Shown: one piece after another, positions 1 through 9,403 of the stretch | How the letters are laid out: the number at the start of each line of letters is the position of its first letter | Numbering within the stretch: the stretch's first letter is position 1 | Source of the DNA: Paraglaciecola sp. | Lineage (GTDB): Bacteria > Pseudomonadota > Gammaproteobacteria > Enterobacterales > Alteromonadaceae | Assembly (NCBI GenBank): GCA_009993955.1 | Contig: JAACSL010000003.1 | Location: forward strand, 62,001 to 126,000 | DNA length: 64,000 nucleotides | Reading direction: 5' to 3' | The notes under the pieces: generated by a model | Seen by the model: the letters and a program-made list of their open reading frames with translations, nothing else | The model's database searches: none | What the model was told of the DNA's origin: nothing | Made by a program: the position numbers and the translations under genes

Positions 1-539
1 CGGGGCGTATCGCTTTACTCAATGACAAAAATCGCGAAATTGGCGTATTGCAGGCCGTGTCTGCACTTGTTGAGCAAGCGGGGCCTGTACCAGAAGGGCG
101 AGCCAGAGGTGTAGCTGTGGTGCAGTCTTTTGGCAGTTTTGTGGCACAAATTGCTGAAGTGTCAAAAAATGCGCAAGGCTTGCCCCATGTGCACCGTGTT
201 TGGTGTGCTGTAGATTGTGGCTTAGCGGTTAATCCCAATGTGGTGAGAGCACAGATGGAGGGAGGCATAGGTTTTGGCTTAGATGCCATCTTGCATGGTG
301 AATTAAGTCTGGCCGCAGGTGGACAGGTCGAGCAATCTAATTTCCATAATTATAACGTCTTGCGCATCAATGAAATGCCACAAATTGATGTGGTGATTGT
401 GCCCTCTGACGCACCACCTACGGGGGTTGGTGAGCCAGGTACACCACCGATTGGCCCTGCCGTGGCCAATGCTTGGCGTCGTCTCACTGGGCAATTTGTA
501 ACAACCCTGCCGTTTAGCAAGGGGGTAAAACTGGCTTAA
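1..539 (+). CDS. Molybdopterin-binding hydroxylase large subunit, C-terminal fragment
   Basis: The open frame runs in from the left edge (frame starting at base 3) and ends with TAA at 537-539, so only the last roughly 178 residues are present. The text matches the end of the xanthine dehydrogenase/aldehyde oxidase molybdenum subunit, in particular the isoquinoline 1-oxidoreductase beta (IorB) type. Visible marks are [16 protein letters not shown], followed by a Gln-Met-Glu-Gly-Gly segment, and the family-typical [17 protein letters not shown], whose Glu aligns with the active-site glutamate of molybdenum hydroxylases. These enzymes hydroxylate heterocycles or aldehydes, usually with an adjacent 2Fe-2S subunit, which would lie upstream outside the window. 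The substrate cannot be told from this fragment. Confidence 0.85.
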   Translation, partial: GRIALLNDKNREIGVLQAVSALVEQAGPVPEGRARGVAVVQSFGSFVAQIAEVSKNAQGLPHVHRVWCAVDCGLAVNPNVVRAQMEGGIGFGLDAILHGELSLAAGGQVEQSNFHNYNVLRINEMPQIDVVIVPSDAPPTGVGEPGTPPIGPAVANAWRRLTGQFVTTLPFSKGVKLA

Positions 540-610
540 GCCAAACCCGACCCAGAGCAACCGACTTGCTGCTAGCTTATTTAGCATCAAGTTCGGTCTG
601 CTTGGTAAAC

Positions 611-628
611 AACATGTTTGAACATGTT
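611..628. promoter_or_regulatory. Paired self-complementary 8-mers, possible operator
   Basis: Two copies of AACATGTT (611-618 and 621-628) are separated by TG. Each copy is its own reverse complement, so the whole 18 bp is a near-perfect inverted repeat. It lies about 120 bp upstream of the DUF3300 gene start at 750 in an otherwise featureless gap (540-749). It could be a regulator site, but no known regulator is recognised. Confidence 0.25.
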
Positions 629-749
629 TTCGTTCATCTTCCGCCACTTTGACATTCAGTTATGGTTAAGGCTTTAGCCCTTATAACTATCCTCAACGAA
701 ATCCCGTCAGCATGCTAACTAAGCGGACGGTTTGAAGAAGGAAGGTTCT

Positions 750-2282
750 ATGTCGATACCAGCACATCATGCAAAACAATATCTTCGGGCAAGTCTGACA
801 TCCCTAGCGTTTGCCCTAATTAATCCGCTTTTTTCAGCACAAGCACAAGAATCCGCTTTGCAGCGCTTGAACCAAGCCACACCAGTGCAAACCCAAGCCA
901 ATGCATCTCAACAAGGGGTTATTGAAAACCAACTAAACCAAGCAGAACTCGACCAGTTACTTGCGCCCATTGCGCTGTACCCCGATACCTTGCTGTCCCA
1001 TATTTTAGTCGCCTCGACCTATCCATTAGAGATAATTCAGGCCGCACGGTGGCGTGCTGCCAATAAAGACTTGGATGAACAACAAGCCTTGGATGCGGTG
1101 GAAGATAAAGACTGGGATCCAAGTGTTAAGGCTTTAATTCCCTTCTATGATTTATTGCAAAAATTTAGTGATGATTTGGATTGGCTACAAGCCTTGGGTG
1201 ATGCGTTTTTAAGCAATGAAGAGCAAGTATTGGCGAGCATTCAAATCTTGCGCCAAAAGGCCTACGCCCTCGGCAATTTGCAGAATAACGAATACGTAGA
1301 AGTTAGCAAAGATGAAGACAAGGAGATTGTGATCCGTACCGTAGATCGTCAAGTTGTGTATGTGCCTTATTACGATACACGTGTGGTTTACGGCAACTGG
1401 TGGTGGGATGCCTATCCCCCTTACTACTGGAATAGACCCAGTCATTACGTATTCAGTGGTGGTTTCTTTTGGAGCCCTCGTTACTCGATTCGCCCGGCCT
1501 TTTATTTTGGTGGATTTCACTGGCATCAACGTTATGTGGTTGCCGATTACGGCTATCGCAGCCATGCCCATCGTTACTGGTCACGGGACTATAATCGTCA
1601 AGTGGTGAGGGTCAGAGAATATCCACGTTGGACACATGATGAGCATCACCGTCGTGGTGTGCACTATACGATAAATGGTGGTCGCAGTGTGACGCGTGAA
1701 TATCAGAAAGTGCGCACTAACCCCAATCGCTATGTCACAAGCACTGTGCAGGTTAATACTAAGCAGCGCAATCAAATAGACAAACGACGGGTGTTAAACG
1801 TGCACGACTATCCTTCAGTGAAAAAAGAACGTGTTGTTGCTCAAGTATCGACACAGCCAGTGCCGGCTAGCCAACGTCCCTCGCAAGCAGACAAAGTTCA
1901 GGCACAGTTGCACAACAATAAAAATCGTTATGCGAGTGAAGACAAACAAGATATTGAAAAACAACGAAACGACAAACAACGTTTGATTAGTCAAGCCAAG
2001 GGGCAGCAGCGGGCTACAATAGCCGAAAATGTCGTCGCACCACGCGTGACTACCAATCAAAATAGTGGCGCAAAAACCAACAAAGTACAGCCTGCACCTC
2101 CTGCGCAAACTGCACAACGCCATGTCAACAAAGAGCGAGTGGTACAAGAGCGCAGCCAAACACAAAACAATGCCTCAAGCAGTTCACGTCAGCGTGATAG
2201 TAATCGTGCCTCGTCGGGCAATCAGCAGGCAATGCGCAGTGTAAAAAGTAATAAGTCTGCTGAGCACCGATCGAAAGATTAA
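750..2282 (+). CDS. DUF3300 domain exported protein
   Basis: A 510-residue protein starting at ATG 750, chosen because AAGGAAGG lies just before it; an upstream in-frame TTG at 732 has no ribosome site. Residues 1 to about 32 form a signal peptide ending in FSAQAQ. Residues about 65-330 match DUF3300: LLAPIALYPDTLLSHILVAST near the start, then a Trp/Tyr-rich part (GNWWWDAYPPYYW, GGFHWHQRY). The C-terminal third (about 360-510) is low complexity, rich in Gln, Asn, Lys, Arg and Ser, and is probably disordered. DUF3300 proteins are envelope proteins of unknown function; location is inferred to be periplasm or outer surface. No partner gene is evident on either side. Confidence 0.85.
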   Translation: MSIPAHHAKQYLRASLTSLAFALINPLFSAQAQESALQRLNQATPVQTQANASQQGVIENQLNQAELDQLLAPIALYPDTLLSHILVASTYPLEIIQAARWRAANKDLDEQQALDAVEDKDWDPSVKALIPFYDLLQKFSDDLDWLQALGDAFLSNEEQVLASIQILRQKAYALGNLQNNEYVEVSKDEDKEIVIRTVDRQVVYVPYYDTRVVYGNWWWDAYPPYYWNRPSHYVFSGGFFWSPRYSIRPAFYFGGFHWHQRYVVADYGYRSHAHRYWSRDYNRQVVRVREYPRWTHDEHHRRGVHYTINGGRSVTREYQKVRTNPNRYVTSTVQVNTKQRNQIDKRRVLNVHDYPSVKKERVVAQVSTQPVPASQRPSQADKVQAQLHNNKNRYASEDKQDIEKQRNDKQRLISQAKGQQRATIAENVVAPRVTTNQNSGAKTNKVQPAPPAQTAQRHVNKERVVQERSQTQNNASSSSRQRDSNRASSGNQQAMRSVKSNKSAEHRSKD

Positions 2283-2375
2283 GTGCACGCCAGGATTCAA
2301 ATTTTGTGTTCACAAAGGTAAGCTGTGGCGAGGTTCATCAGCACAGCTTACCTATACATGAACATGGATTTGCAT

Positions 2376-2843
2376 ATGAAAATTCGATTGGATGACTTAA
2401 GCTCACCCGCGGTTGCGGCGCTACTTCAAGAACACCTCGATGACATGCATCGCACCTCTCCCCCCGAAAGTGTGCATGTACTCGACCTGAGCAAATTAAA
2501 AGCGCCGAGTATTCGATTCTGGTGTGCGTGGCGAGATGAACAATTATTAGGTTGCGGTGCGTTAAAATTGCACAGCTACCACGACGCAGAGATAAAATCC
2601 ATGCGCACGGCTCGGGTGTTTTTACGCCAAGGTGTAGCTGCCAAGATCTTGCAACATATTATTACCTATGCACGTGAAACTGGCCTTCAGTCTTTGTATC
2701 TCGAAACTGGTACCCAAGACTTTTTCAAGCCTGCTCATCAATTGTACTTACGTCATGGTTTTGATTTTTGTGGCCCCTTTGCCGATTACCAAGCCGATCC
2801 AAATAGCTGCTTTATGCACTTATACTTGGCTGATTTGGCTTGA
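2376..2843 (+). CDS. GNAT family N-acetyltransferase
   Basis: A 155-residue GCN5-type acetyltransferase. The start at ATG 2376 (MKIRLDDL) is preferred to in-frame upstream codons because family members begin with a beta-strand of this kind; no strong ribosome site is seen. The middle holds RFWCAWRDEQLLGCGALKL (strands 2-3) and MRTARVFLRQGVAAKIL, where Arg-Gln-Gly-Val-Ala is the acetyl-CoA pyrophosphate loop (motif A). LETGTQDFFKPAHQLYLRHGF is the usual motif B region with the conserved Tyr. This resembles the small YhbS/YitI-like group acting on unknown amines. It stands 94 bp upstream of pyrB on the same strand and may be co-transcribed, without an obvious functional link. Confidence 0.85.
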   Translation: MKIRLDDLSSPAVAALLQEHLDDMHRTSPPESVHVLDLSKLKAPSIRFWCAWRDEQLLGCGALKLHSYHDAEIKSMRTARVFLRQGVAAKILQHIITYARETGLQSLYLETGTQDFFKPAHQLYLRHGFDFCGPFADYQADPNSCFMHLYLADLA

Positions 2844-2937
2844 TTTGGAATATATTGGGCAAAGTTTAATATTTCGCGCCACTGAGCTTTTAACTTTGCT
2901 AAAATGTGCCATCTTTTGAATGCAAGAAGCCCTTCCC

Positions 2938-3942
2938 ATGAAGTTTGCAGGTAGTCACATTCTATCGGTGAGTCAGTTTGACCGAGAAGCCATTGAACGC
3001 GTGTTTAGTATTGCCAATCAAATGTTGCCCTATGCAAAACGTCAGAAGCGCACCAATGTATTGGAAGGGGCGATTTTAGGTAATTTATTTTTCGAACCCA
3101 GTACCAGAACGCGGGTGAGTTTTGGTTCGGCCTTTAACCTGTTGGGAGGTGATGTGCGTGAAACCACTGGCATGTCTAACTCTGCGCTAGCTAAAGGTGA
3201 ATCGTTATACGATACCGCGCGTGTATTAAGCGGTTACTCTGACATCATCGCCATGCGCCATCCGGCCTCAGGTTCGGTTGCTGAATTTGCCGAAGGCAGC
3301 CGCGTTCCGGTCATTAACGGCGGGGACGGCGCGAATGAGCATCCCACCCAAGCACTGCTAGACTTATATACCATCGAAAAAGAGCTGACCTTTCATGGTA
3401 GTCACATCGACGGTATGCATATTGCGATGATTGGGGATTTAAAGTACGGCCGCACCGTGCATTCATTGTCTAAGTTGTTGTGTTTGTTTAAAAATATTCG
3501 TTTTACTTTAATTTCTCCACGGGAATTGGCTATGCCACAGGCGGTCATCGATGCCATTGAAAATGCCGGGCATCGTTACACTATTACCGACCAGCTTGAA
3601 GGGCATTTAGACGCAGACATTTGTTATCAAACCCGCATACAAGAAGAACGCTTTCCTTCACAACAAGAAGCCAACTTGTTTAGGGGCAAATTCAGGCTCA
3701 ACCAAGATATCTACACCAAACATTTTCAATCGAAAACCGTCATCATGCACCCCTTGCCCCGCGATTCAAGAGCCGAAGCGAATGAGTTGGATAATGACTT
3801 GAACCTTAATCCTAATCTAGCCATTTTCCGGCAGACGGATAATGGTGTATTGGTGAGAATGGCCTTGTTTGCCTTGACCCTCGGCGTACAAGATATCATC
3901 CATAAGTTTGATCATCCGGTGCATTGGCATGTTAGACCTTGA
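2938..3942 (+). CDS. pyrB: Aspartate carbamoyltransferase catalytic chain
   Basis: Catalyses carbamoyl phosphate plus L-aspartate to N-carbamoyl-L-aspartate, the committed step of pyrimidine synthesis. The chain is 334 residues from ATG 2938 (MKFAGSHILSVSQF), about 20 longer than the E. coli chain. The carbamoyl-phosphate loop FEPSTRTRVSF is intact, as are AKGESLYDT, MRHPASGS and GANEHPTQALLDLYT. HPLPRDSRAEANELD near the C-terminus is the aspartate-binding end. A codon 18 bases upstream (TTG 2920) also opens the frame but is unlikely. No pyrI regulatory gene follows: only 80 non-coding bases separate it from hemL. The enzyme may therefore be unregulated, or pyrI may lie elsewhere. I see no clear pyrimidine attenuator in the 94-bp leader. 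Confidence 0.96.
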   Translation: MKFAGSHILSVSQFDREAIERVFSIANQMLPYAKRQKRTNVLEGAILGNLFFEPSTRTRVSFGSAFNLLGGDVRETTGMSNSALAKGESLYDTARVLSGYSDIIAMRHPASGSVAEFAEGSRVPVINGGDGANEHPTQALLDLYTIEKELTFHGSHIDGMHIAMIGDLKYGRTVHSLSKLLCLFKNIRFTLISPRELAMPQAVIDAIENAGHRYTITDQLEGHLDADICYQTRIQEERFPSQQEANLFRGKFRLNQDIYTKHFQSKTVIMHPLPRDSRAEANELDNDLNLNPNLAIFRQTDNGVLVRMALFALTLGVQDIIHKFDHPVHWHVRP

Positions 3943-4022
3943 GTCTTCAAGCTAAACCAAATATGTCGGCTTTGCGTAGCAAGCAGCCCGCAGTTACTTC
4001 GTTTCACTAATAAGAATTTATT

Positions 4023-5318
4023 ATGCAAAAATCCATAGATCTGTTTCAGCGCGCCCAACAACACATTCCAGGTGGCGTCAATTCACCAGTACGAGCCTTC
4101 AAAGCGGTGGGCGGTACCCCGCCTTTTATCAGTAAAGCCGACGGCCCTTACATTTTTGATGCGGATGGCAAACGTTATATCGATTACGTGCAATCTTGGG
4201 GGCCCATGGTTTTGGGACACAACCATCCAGCCATTCGTGATGCCTTGATCGCAGCGGCACAACATGGACTGAGTTTTGGTGCACCCACCGAAGCTGAAGT
4301 TACCATGGCTGAAACGGTTAATGCCTTGGTGCCATCGATGCAAATGTTGCGCATGGTCAACTCCGGTACTGAAGCCACCATGAGCGCCATCCGTTTGGCA
4401 CGTGGGTTTACCCAGCGCGACAAAATATTAAAATTTGAAGGTTGTTACCACGGTCATGCTGACTCATTGTTAGTGAAAGCAGGTTCTGGCGCCTTAACCT
4501 TTGGTGTGCCCAGTTCACCGGGTGTGCCTGCGGATTTTGCGCAGCATACCCTGACCGTTGAATTTAACAATCTCGATTCAGTCGCCGCGGCTTTTGCCCA
4601 ATACCCAACAGACATTGCTTGTATCATCGTTGAGCCTGTCGCTGGCAACATGAACTGTATTCCGCCAGTGCCCGGCTTTTTACAAGGGCTACGCGATATT
4701 TGTGATCACTATGGTGCCTTGTTGATTTTTGATGAAGTCATGACGGGTTTTCGTGTCGCCTTAGGTGGCGCTCAGCAAAAATATGCCATCGAACCCGATC
4801 TGACTTGCCTCGGTAAGGTTATTGGTGGTGGTATGCCAGTTGGCGCTTTTGGTGGCAAGCGTGAAATTATGCAGTGTTTAGCGCCTGTGGGGCCAGTGTA
4901 TCAAGCAGGCACTCTGTCTGGTAATCCTGTTGCCATGGCTGCTGGCTTAGCTGCCTTGCAAGAAATACAGCGCCCAGGGCTGTATGAGATGCTCAGTGAT
5001 GCCACGCAAACATTAGCGGAAGGCTTCAAACATCGCGCGCATCAGCATGGCATTCCCATGACAGTCAACTATGCAGGCAGTATGTTTGGTTTGTTTTTTA
5101 CCGATGCAGAAAAAGTCACAAATTATCAGCAAGCGATAAGCTGCAATACCAAACAATTCAATTATTTTTATCATGCTATGCTAAGCAAAGGTGTGTATTT
5201 AGCGCCAGCGTCTTATGAAGCGGGGTTTGTGTCGGCTTGTCATGATAGCCAGATTATTCAACAAACCCTCGATATCGCCGATGAAGTACTGCGTGATGTG
5301 GCGATACACGCGGCGTAG
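4023..5318 (+). CDS. hemL: Glutamate-1-semialdehyde 2,1-aminomutase
   Basis: PLP enzyme of the C5 haem pathway that converts glutamate 1-semialdehyde to 5-aminolevulinate. The 431 residues are full length for the family. Hallmarks are [12 protein letters not shown] at the N-terminus, [36 protein letters not shown] (phosphate-binding turn), [22 protein letters not shown] (PLP ring aspartate) and [17 protein letters not shown], whose Lys forms the Schiff base. The gene starts at ATG 4023. It follows pyrB by 80 bp and precedes the adenylate cyclase gene by 54 bp on the same strand. Confidence 0.97.
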   Translation: MQKSIDLFQRAQQHIPGGVNSPVRAFKAVGGTPPFISKADGPYIFDADGKRYIDYVQSWGPMVLGHNHPAIRDALIAAAQHGLSFGAPTEAEVTMAETVNALVPSMQMLRMVNSGTEATMSAIRLARGFTQRDKILKFEGCYHGHADSLLVKAGSGALTFGVPSSPGVPADFAQHTLTVEFNNLDSVAAAFAQYPTDIACIIVEPVAGNMNCIPPVPGFLQGLRDICDHYGALLIFDEVMTGFRVALGGAQQKYAIEPDLTCLGKVIGGGMPVGAFGGKREIMQCLAPVGPVYQAGTLSGNPVAMAAGLAALQEIQRPGLYEMLSDATQTLAEGFKHRAHQHGIPMTVNYAGSMFGLFFTDAEKVTNYQQAISCNTKQFNYFYHAMLSKGVYLAPASYEAGFVSACHDSQIIQQTLDIADEVLRDVAIHAA

Positions 5319-5372
5319 TAAACGCGTGTAACCTGACATAAAAGAAGAGATTGAAACCATGAACCGAGGCGT

Positions 5373-6467
5373 ATGCTAGAACAGTTAACCCACCCGCTAA
5401 GCTTAATTTTATTGGCTATCATCGGCGTCTACACGCTGGTGTTGTTGATGTTATTGCGCTCAAGGCGTCAAGGTGGTCAGGCTAGACAGCCTCAGCCCAT
5501 CGCACAGCTGACTTCTATTGAAGACATTCAACAAGCAGAAACGATTCAACGCTTCAAAGAAAAAGCGGATGAGGCCATGCGTTTGAATCAAACCTTTCGT
5601 AAGTTTGTGCCCAAACAATTTGTCGACCATTTTGCTAAACACGGTTCGTCTTCATTAGAACTCGGTCGAGCAGATGAAGATGAACTCGCTATTCTGTTTT
5701 GTGATATTCGCGGATTTACTGGTTTGTCAGAACGAATGAGCCCACAAGAATTGATGAACTTTCTGAATTCCTACTTTTTACGGATGAACGACCCTATTCA
5801 TCAAAATGGTGGTTTCATTGATAAGTTTATTGGTGATGCCATCATGGCTTTGTTTGATAGGCCTTCAGGCAATAACAGTGATAAAGCGCAAGACGCCATT
5901 CGGGCTGCTTTGGACTTGCGTTATGCCATTGCCATCTACAATCAACACCGCAGTAACTCAAACTATCCGCCCATTAACATTGGTATCGGCGTACACTTTG
6001 GGCCGGTGATCATCGGTACGGTTGGCTCTGATGATCGCATGGATACAACCGTCATCGGCGACAGTGTCAATATTGCCTATCGACTTGAAGCTCTCGCTCC
6101 TATTTACCAAACCGATATCGTGGTGAGTTCAACGGCTTTGCAAGTGGCACAGGCTGAACAACACTTTAACTACCGCATCCTCGACTTAGTCAGAGTTAAA
6201 GGGCGTAAAGCCCCCATCGAGATCTACGAAATTATTGATCACCTGCCAGCGGTCACACAACGCATGAAAATGCAGGGTGCTGAACTGATCAGTAAAGGCC
6301 TGAGTTATCGGATTAAACAACGGTGGCCACAAGCTCTGCAATGTTTCCACGAGGCGCAGAAACTCAGCCCTGATGACCCCCTGATCACCCATCATTTGAA
6401 GCAGTGTAAATTGCTGCAACAAAACGGTGTCAGTCGAGATTGGGATGGCGCAGTCTTACTAGGCTAA
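5373..6467 (+). CDS. Membrane-anchored class III adenylate cyclase
   Basis: A 364-residue protein with one membrane helix (residues about 8-28), a short helical linker (45-90) and a class III nucleotide cyclase domain (about 103-270). Metal-binding Asp111 (FCDIRGFTGLSE) and Asp155 (FIDKFIGDAIMALF) are present. Lys151 and Asp224 sit where the adenine-selecting pair lies, and Asn233/Arg237 (VNIAYRLE) are the transition-state residues. The domain should thus be an active ATP cyclase. The last roughly 70 residues (LISKGLSYRIKQRWPQALQC onward) look like one TPR-type helical hairpin. GAGG lies just before the ATG. A six-codon mini-ORF (5359-5379) overlaps the start in another frame. It converges on the peroxidase gene with only 9 bp between stops. 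What it senses is unknown. Confidence 0.93.
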   Translation: MLEQLTHPLSLILLAIIGVYTLVLLMLLRSRRQGGQARQPQPIAQLTSIEDIQQAETIQRFKEKADEAMRLNQTFRKFVPKQFVDHFAKHGSSSLELGRADEDELAILFCDIRGFTGLSERMSPQELMNFLNSYFLRMNDPIHQNGGFIDKFIGDAIMALFDRPSGNNSDKAQDAIRAALDLRYAIAIYNQHRSNSNYPPINIGIGVHFGPVIIGTVGSDDRMDTTVIGDSVNIAYRLEALAPIYQTDIVVSSTALQVAQAEQHFNYRILDLVRVKGRKAPIEIYEIIDHLPAVTQRMKMQGAELISKGLSYRIKQRWPQALQCFHEAQKLSPDDPLITHHLKQCKLLQQNGVSRDWDGAVLLG

Positions 6468-6476
6468 TTGCGCTTT

Positions 6477-7400
6477 TTAAGCCTTACTTTGCTGCTTGAT
6501 AAAGTTTACCGAAGGCGCAAAAAAAGCTCCCCCAGTTTCAGCCGTCATGTAATCCAATAAACTGTCATACATGCCCTGCTCAGTGCCAAATATCATGCTG
6601 CGCAACATCTTGCGAAAATGCCGTGGACTGCTCGCACAACTGACAAACATACTGCCTTGAGTCGTCATATCACCGTAGGGCATACTTTGCCTCAGCAGGG
6701 CAATTTTTTCCTGATTGTCTGCGCTAAATTGGCTACGTTGGTGGTGGCTGGCATCAGTTAATTCATTAAGATCTAATATTTCATTACTGTTTTTGTGGCA
6801 GCCCATGATGGTTTCTTGTGCCGTTTGATTAAGACGTTGCCAGCGATCCATATCGATGCGATAGCGCTGCACATGGACATAACTTCCGCCGGCAAAATCA
6901 GGATCATCATCACCTACAATCGCCACCGAAAACTTCTGCATGCCTTTAGGGTTGTCTGCATTGTCAATAAAACCGGTTAGATCACGCCCGTCTAGATAAC
7001 GAAAGGCACGCACTTCTTCCACTAAATCCACATGGGGTTTAAGCACCTGACATATCTCTGCGCCGATGGCATGACAGATATCTAAGCGGTCGGCACGTAT
7101 TTGCACAAAGAGATCACCGAGGGAGACAGGTGCATTGCGGTCTTCACAATGCATATCGGGAAAAGGGGCCAATTCTAGAGGGATCAAACCCGGGTATAAC
7201 TCATGCCAGTAATGACTACCCACTGCCAGCACCCCTGAAACCATGGCCTCGTAGTGTTCTTCATCGTAGTGGGTGAAGAGCTCGAGTATGTGAGCAAGCT
7301 TAGCTCTAACGGCTTGTTCGTCATCATCAATCACATTAAAAATCAGAAATAAGGCGTGCAAGTTAGGTTCTGCACAGATGCCTTTTTGCGCTTGACTCAT
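6477..7400 (-). CDS. DyP-type haem peroxidase
   Basis: A 307-residue dye-decolourising peroxidase of the bacterial YfeX-like group, a haem enzyme oxidising organic donors with peroxide; without a signal peptide it should be cytoplasmic or encapsulated. The family loop appears as RDLTGFIDNADNPKG (140-152), with the distal Asp146 in place, but the glycine usual after it is Asn147. The probable proximal haem His is 219 or 220 (DASHHQRSQF). FVSCASSPRHF carries the usual Arg of the distal region. EVRAFRYLDGRDL and FAGGSYVHVQRYRIDMDRW are further family marks. No encapsulin gene is nearby. The gene reads alone, behind a possible promoter at 7428-7457. Confidence 0.92.
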   Translation of the reverse strand: MSQAQKGICAEPNLHALFLIFNVIDDDEQAVRAKLAHILELFTHYDEEHYEAMVSGVLAVGSHYWHELYPGLIPLELAPFPDMHCEDRNAPVSLGDLFVQIRADRLDICHAIGAEICQVLKPHVDLVEEVRAFRYLDGRDLTGFIDNADNPKGMQKFSVAIVGDDDPDFAGGSYVHVQRYRIDMDRWQRLNQTAQETIMGCHKNSNEILDLNELTDASHHQRSQFSADNQEKIALLRQSMPYGDMTTQGSMFVSCASSPRHFRKMLRSMIFGTEQGMYDSLLDYMTAETGGAFFAPSVNFIKQQSKA

Positions 7401-7427
7401 GAGATCTCGGCTTAGGTAAAAAGCGCT

Positions 7428-7457
7428 AACATAGCGTTATTATTGACTTTTTTTCAA
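7428..7457 (-). promoter_or_regulatory. Candidate sigma-70 promoter for the DyP gene
   Basis: On the minus strand TTGAAA (complement of 7452-7457) and TATGTT (complement of 7428-7433) are separated by 18 bp, about 30-55 bp upstream of the peroxidase start. The -10 box lies inside an imperfect palindrome (7421-7437, arms AACGCTA and TAGCGCT with one mismatch) that could be an operator. Prediction by eye only. Confidence 0.35.
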
Positions 7458-7522
7458 GTGATTGCATCTAAATCACGTTAGAGCAAGTCCTTGCAAAGGG
7501 GCACAAGTTCAGATGGAGGAAT

Positions 7523-9403
7523 TCAACCCGTCTGCTTGGCAACCACGACCCGGTTTTTGCCTTGCTGTTTAGCGGCATATAAGGCCTTATCAGCCTCATT
7601 AATTAAATCTTCAATGCGCTGGCTGCCATGAAAACAACGCTCTGCAATACCAAAACTCGCAGTTAACACAATACACTGTTGATCAGTTTGAAGCGGATTC
7701 TGAGCTAGGCCGATGCACAGTCGCTGGCCAATGGCGACAGCGGTCTCAAGTTCCGTATTGGCCAATACAATAACCATTTCTTCGCCACCGTAGCGGGCGA
7801 TGACATCTTCTTTTCTCATCCTGTGGTCGCTCAGGTACGCAGCCACATGTTTAAGACATTGATCACCAATGGCATGGCCAAAGGTATCGTTAATTTGTTT
7901 AAAGTCATCTAAGTCGAGCATGATGAGGCTGAGAGGCTGATTTTGCTTTACTGCCAAACTAAATTGCGCCATGGATAACTCGTCCAGAGATTGACGATTG
8001 TACAAACCCGTTAAATGGTCAATCTTCGCCATTTCTTTGATGCGATTGCGCTGTTGCACCAAATCCAAAGCCCGTTGTTTTAACAAATTGTTTTGTTCTG
8101 ACAGCGCTAGCGTTTTTAAGGCAATTTCATGCTGTAAATTGTTGGATAAATGCTCTGCCGTATCCAGGGCTGAGACAAAACGCGATGCTTGAGCCTGTGA
8201 GTAGATAAACAGAAACAAGAACAGGGCATGCTCAACAAAAAATAAGTTGTAGCCACTTGACTGCGTAGCGTACACATCGTTGCATACGGCTAGCAGTAGA
8301 GGCAATAAACACAGTAGTAATGTTCTGGCACCTGCTAATTTCATGAGTATGGCACGCGATACAATCGCCAAAACTGTCACCGCGAAACACAGCAAAAGCC
8401 CTTGGTAATACAATAAATACAGCATCATTTCCGGCGCTGGCAGGTAAACCGTGAGGGCTATGATCACTAACAAGATTAGATAACTCAGCTGCACAGCAAA
8501 CTTGGCGCGAGGAAAGGGAAATAGATTCGAAAAAAAATGTATGCCCGCCACGGCCGGCCAAATAATCAAAATATATTCTAATTTCAAATTGGTTGTGAAG
8601 TAGTCTGGATCGCCAATAAAGACATACAAATAATCTGAAGCAGTGAGAGAGCGCATTAATACAGCGAAGGCAAATACCGCTAACAACAGTAAATTTTTTT
8701 CTTGGCGTCGTTGACTAAAAAAAATGAGATTTTGCAAAATTACCCATAAGCCTAAACCCAGCAGCAATACTCGACTACTTAAGTCCAATAACATCCAACG
8801 AACAGCTTGCTCGTGTTCTTGAATGGACAAATTGCCGTACAGTCCACCGCGATCAAACATATGATTCGAGATGTATATAACCAAGGTGCCACTATCACTG
8901 TCAGTGGGTAAATCCAAAATCGCGGTTTTGTAACGTAACTGTTCTGCTTGTACGTTTTTGGCAATCTGCCCCGACTCACCCAAGTAGTGGGCTTTGCCGT
9001 GTGAATCTAACCACCAGGCTTGCCATGCATCATTAACGGTACGCATGTGAATCGCAGGTTGTTTAAACATGCGCTTGAGGTGGTTGATATGCAGGACGTA
9101 AGTACCATAGCCGTAACTGTGCTTGACTGACTCGCCCTCGGCATGTGGCAAAACGTTTTTTAGAAAATCCAGTTTTGCGATGATGTGAATATCAGGGTTG
9201 TTGAGCAATGATGAGTCTAGCGGTAACCATTCTCCCCAATACAATCCCCAAGGTCCTGATAAAGCAACTTGGCCATTTTCATAACGTGCTTTGACATCTA
9301 AGCTAGGCACAGTGTTAGCCAAAGAAAACCATGAGACGCCGAATAAGGTCAATGAAATAGCAAGTTTGGTTATGACCTTACCCCAGACAACTATTGGCAT
9401 CAC
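7523..9403 (-). CDS. 7TMR-DISM diguanylate cyclase
   Basis: A 626-residue receptor that should make cyclic di-GMP. A signal peptide (to about residue 29, SWFSLANT) leads to a periplasmic 7TMR-DISMED2 sensing domain (about 30-185, with ALSGPWGLYWGEWL and YGYGTYVLHI). Then come seven membrane helices (about 200-385), a coiled coil (about 400-450) and a GGDEF domain (DHLTGLYNRQSLDELS to the end). The signature is GGEEM at 539-543; Met replaces Phe at the last position, which is tolerated in some active cyclases. The product-inhibition site Arg530-x-x-Asp533 is present. The ligand is unknown; the DISMED2 fold suggests a carbohydrate. Its start overlaps a possible small upstream ORF by four bases. 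Confidence 0.93.
   Translation of the reverse strand: MMPIVVWGKVITKLAISLTLFGVSWFSLANTVPSLDVKARYENGQVALSGPWGLYWGEWLPLDSSLLNNPDIHIIAKLDFLKNVLPHAEGESVKHSYGYGTYVLHINHLKRMFKQPAIHMRTVNDAWQAWWLDSHGKAHYLGESGQIAKNVQAEQLRYKTAILDLPTDSDSGTLVIYISNHMFDRGGLYGNLSIQEHEQAVRWMLLDLSSRVLLLGLGLWVILQNLIFFSQRRQEKNLLLLAVFAFAVLMRSLTASDYLYVFIGDPDYFTTNLKLEYILIIWPAVAGIHFFSNLFPFPRAKFAVQLSYLILLVIIALTVYLPAPEMMLYLLYYQGLLLCFAVTVLAIVSRAILMKLAGARTLLLCLLPLLLAVCNDVYATQSSGYNLFFVEHALFLFLFIYSQAQASRFVSALDTAEHLSNNLQHEIALKTLALSEQNNLLKQRALDLVQQRNRIKEMAKIDHLTGLYNRQSLDELSMAQFSLAVKQNQPLSLIMLDLDDFKQINDTFGHAIGDQCLKHVAAYLSDHRMRKEDVIARYGGEEMVIVLANTELETAVAIGQRLCIGLAQNPLQTDQQCIVLTASFGIAERCFHGSQRIEDLINEADKALYAAKQQGKNRVVVAKQTG

Noticed and set aside
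2844-2937. Possible pyrimidine attenuator before pyrB
   Set aside because: I looked for a leader peptide followed by a terminator hairpin and U-run; no stable stem is present, only an AT-rich stretch.
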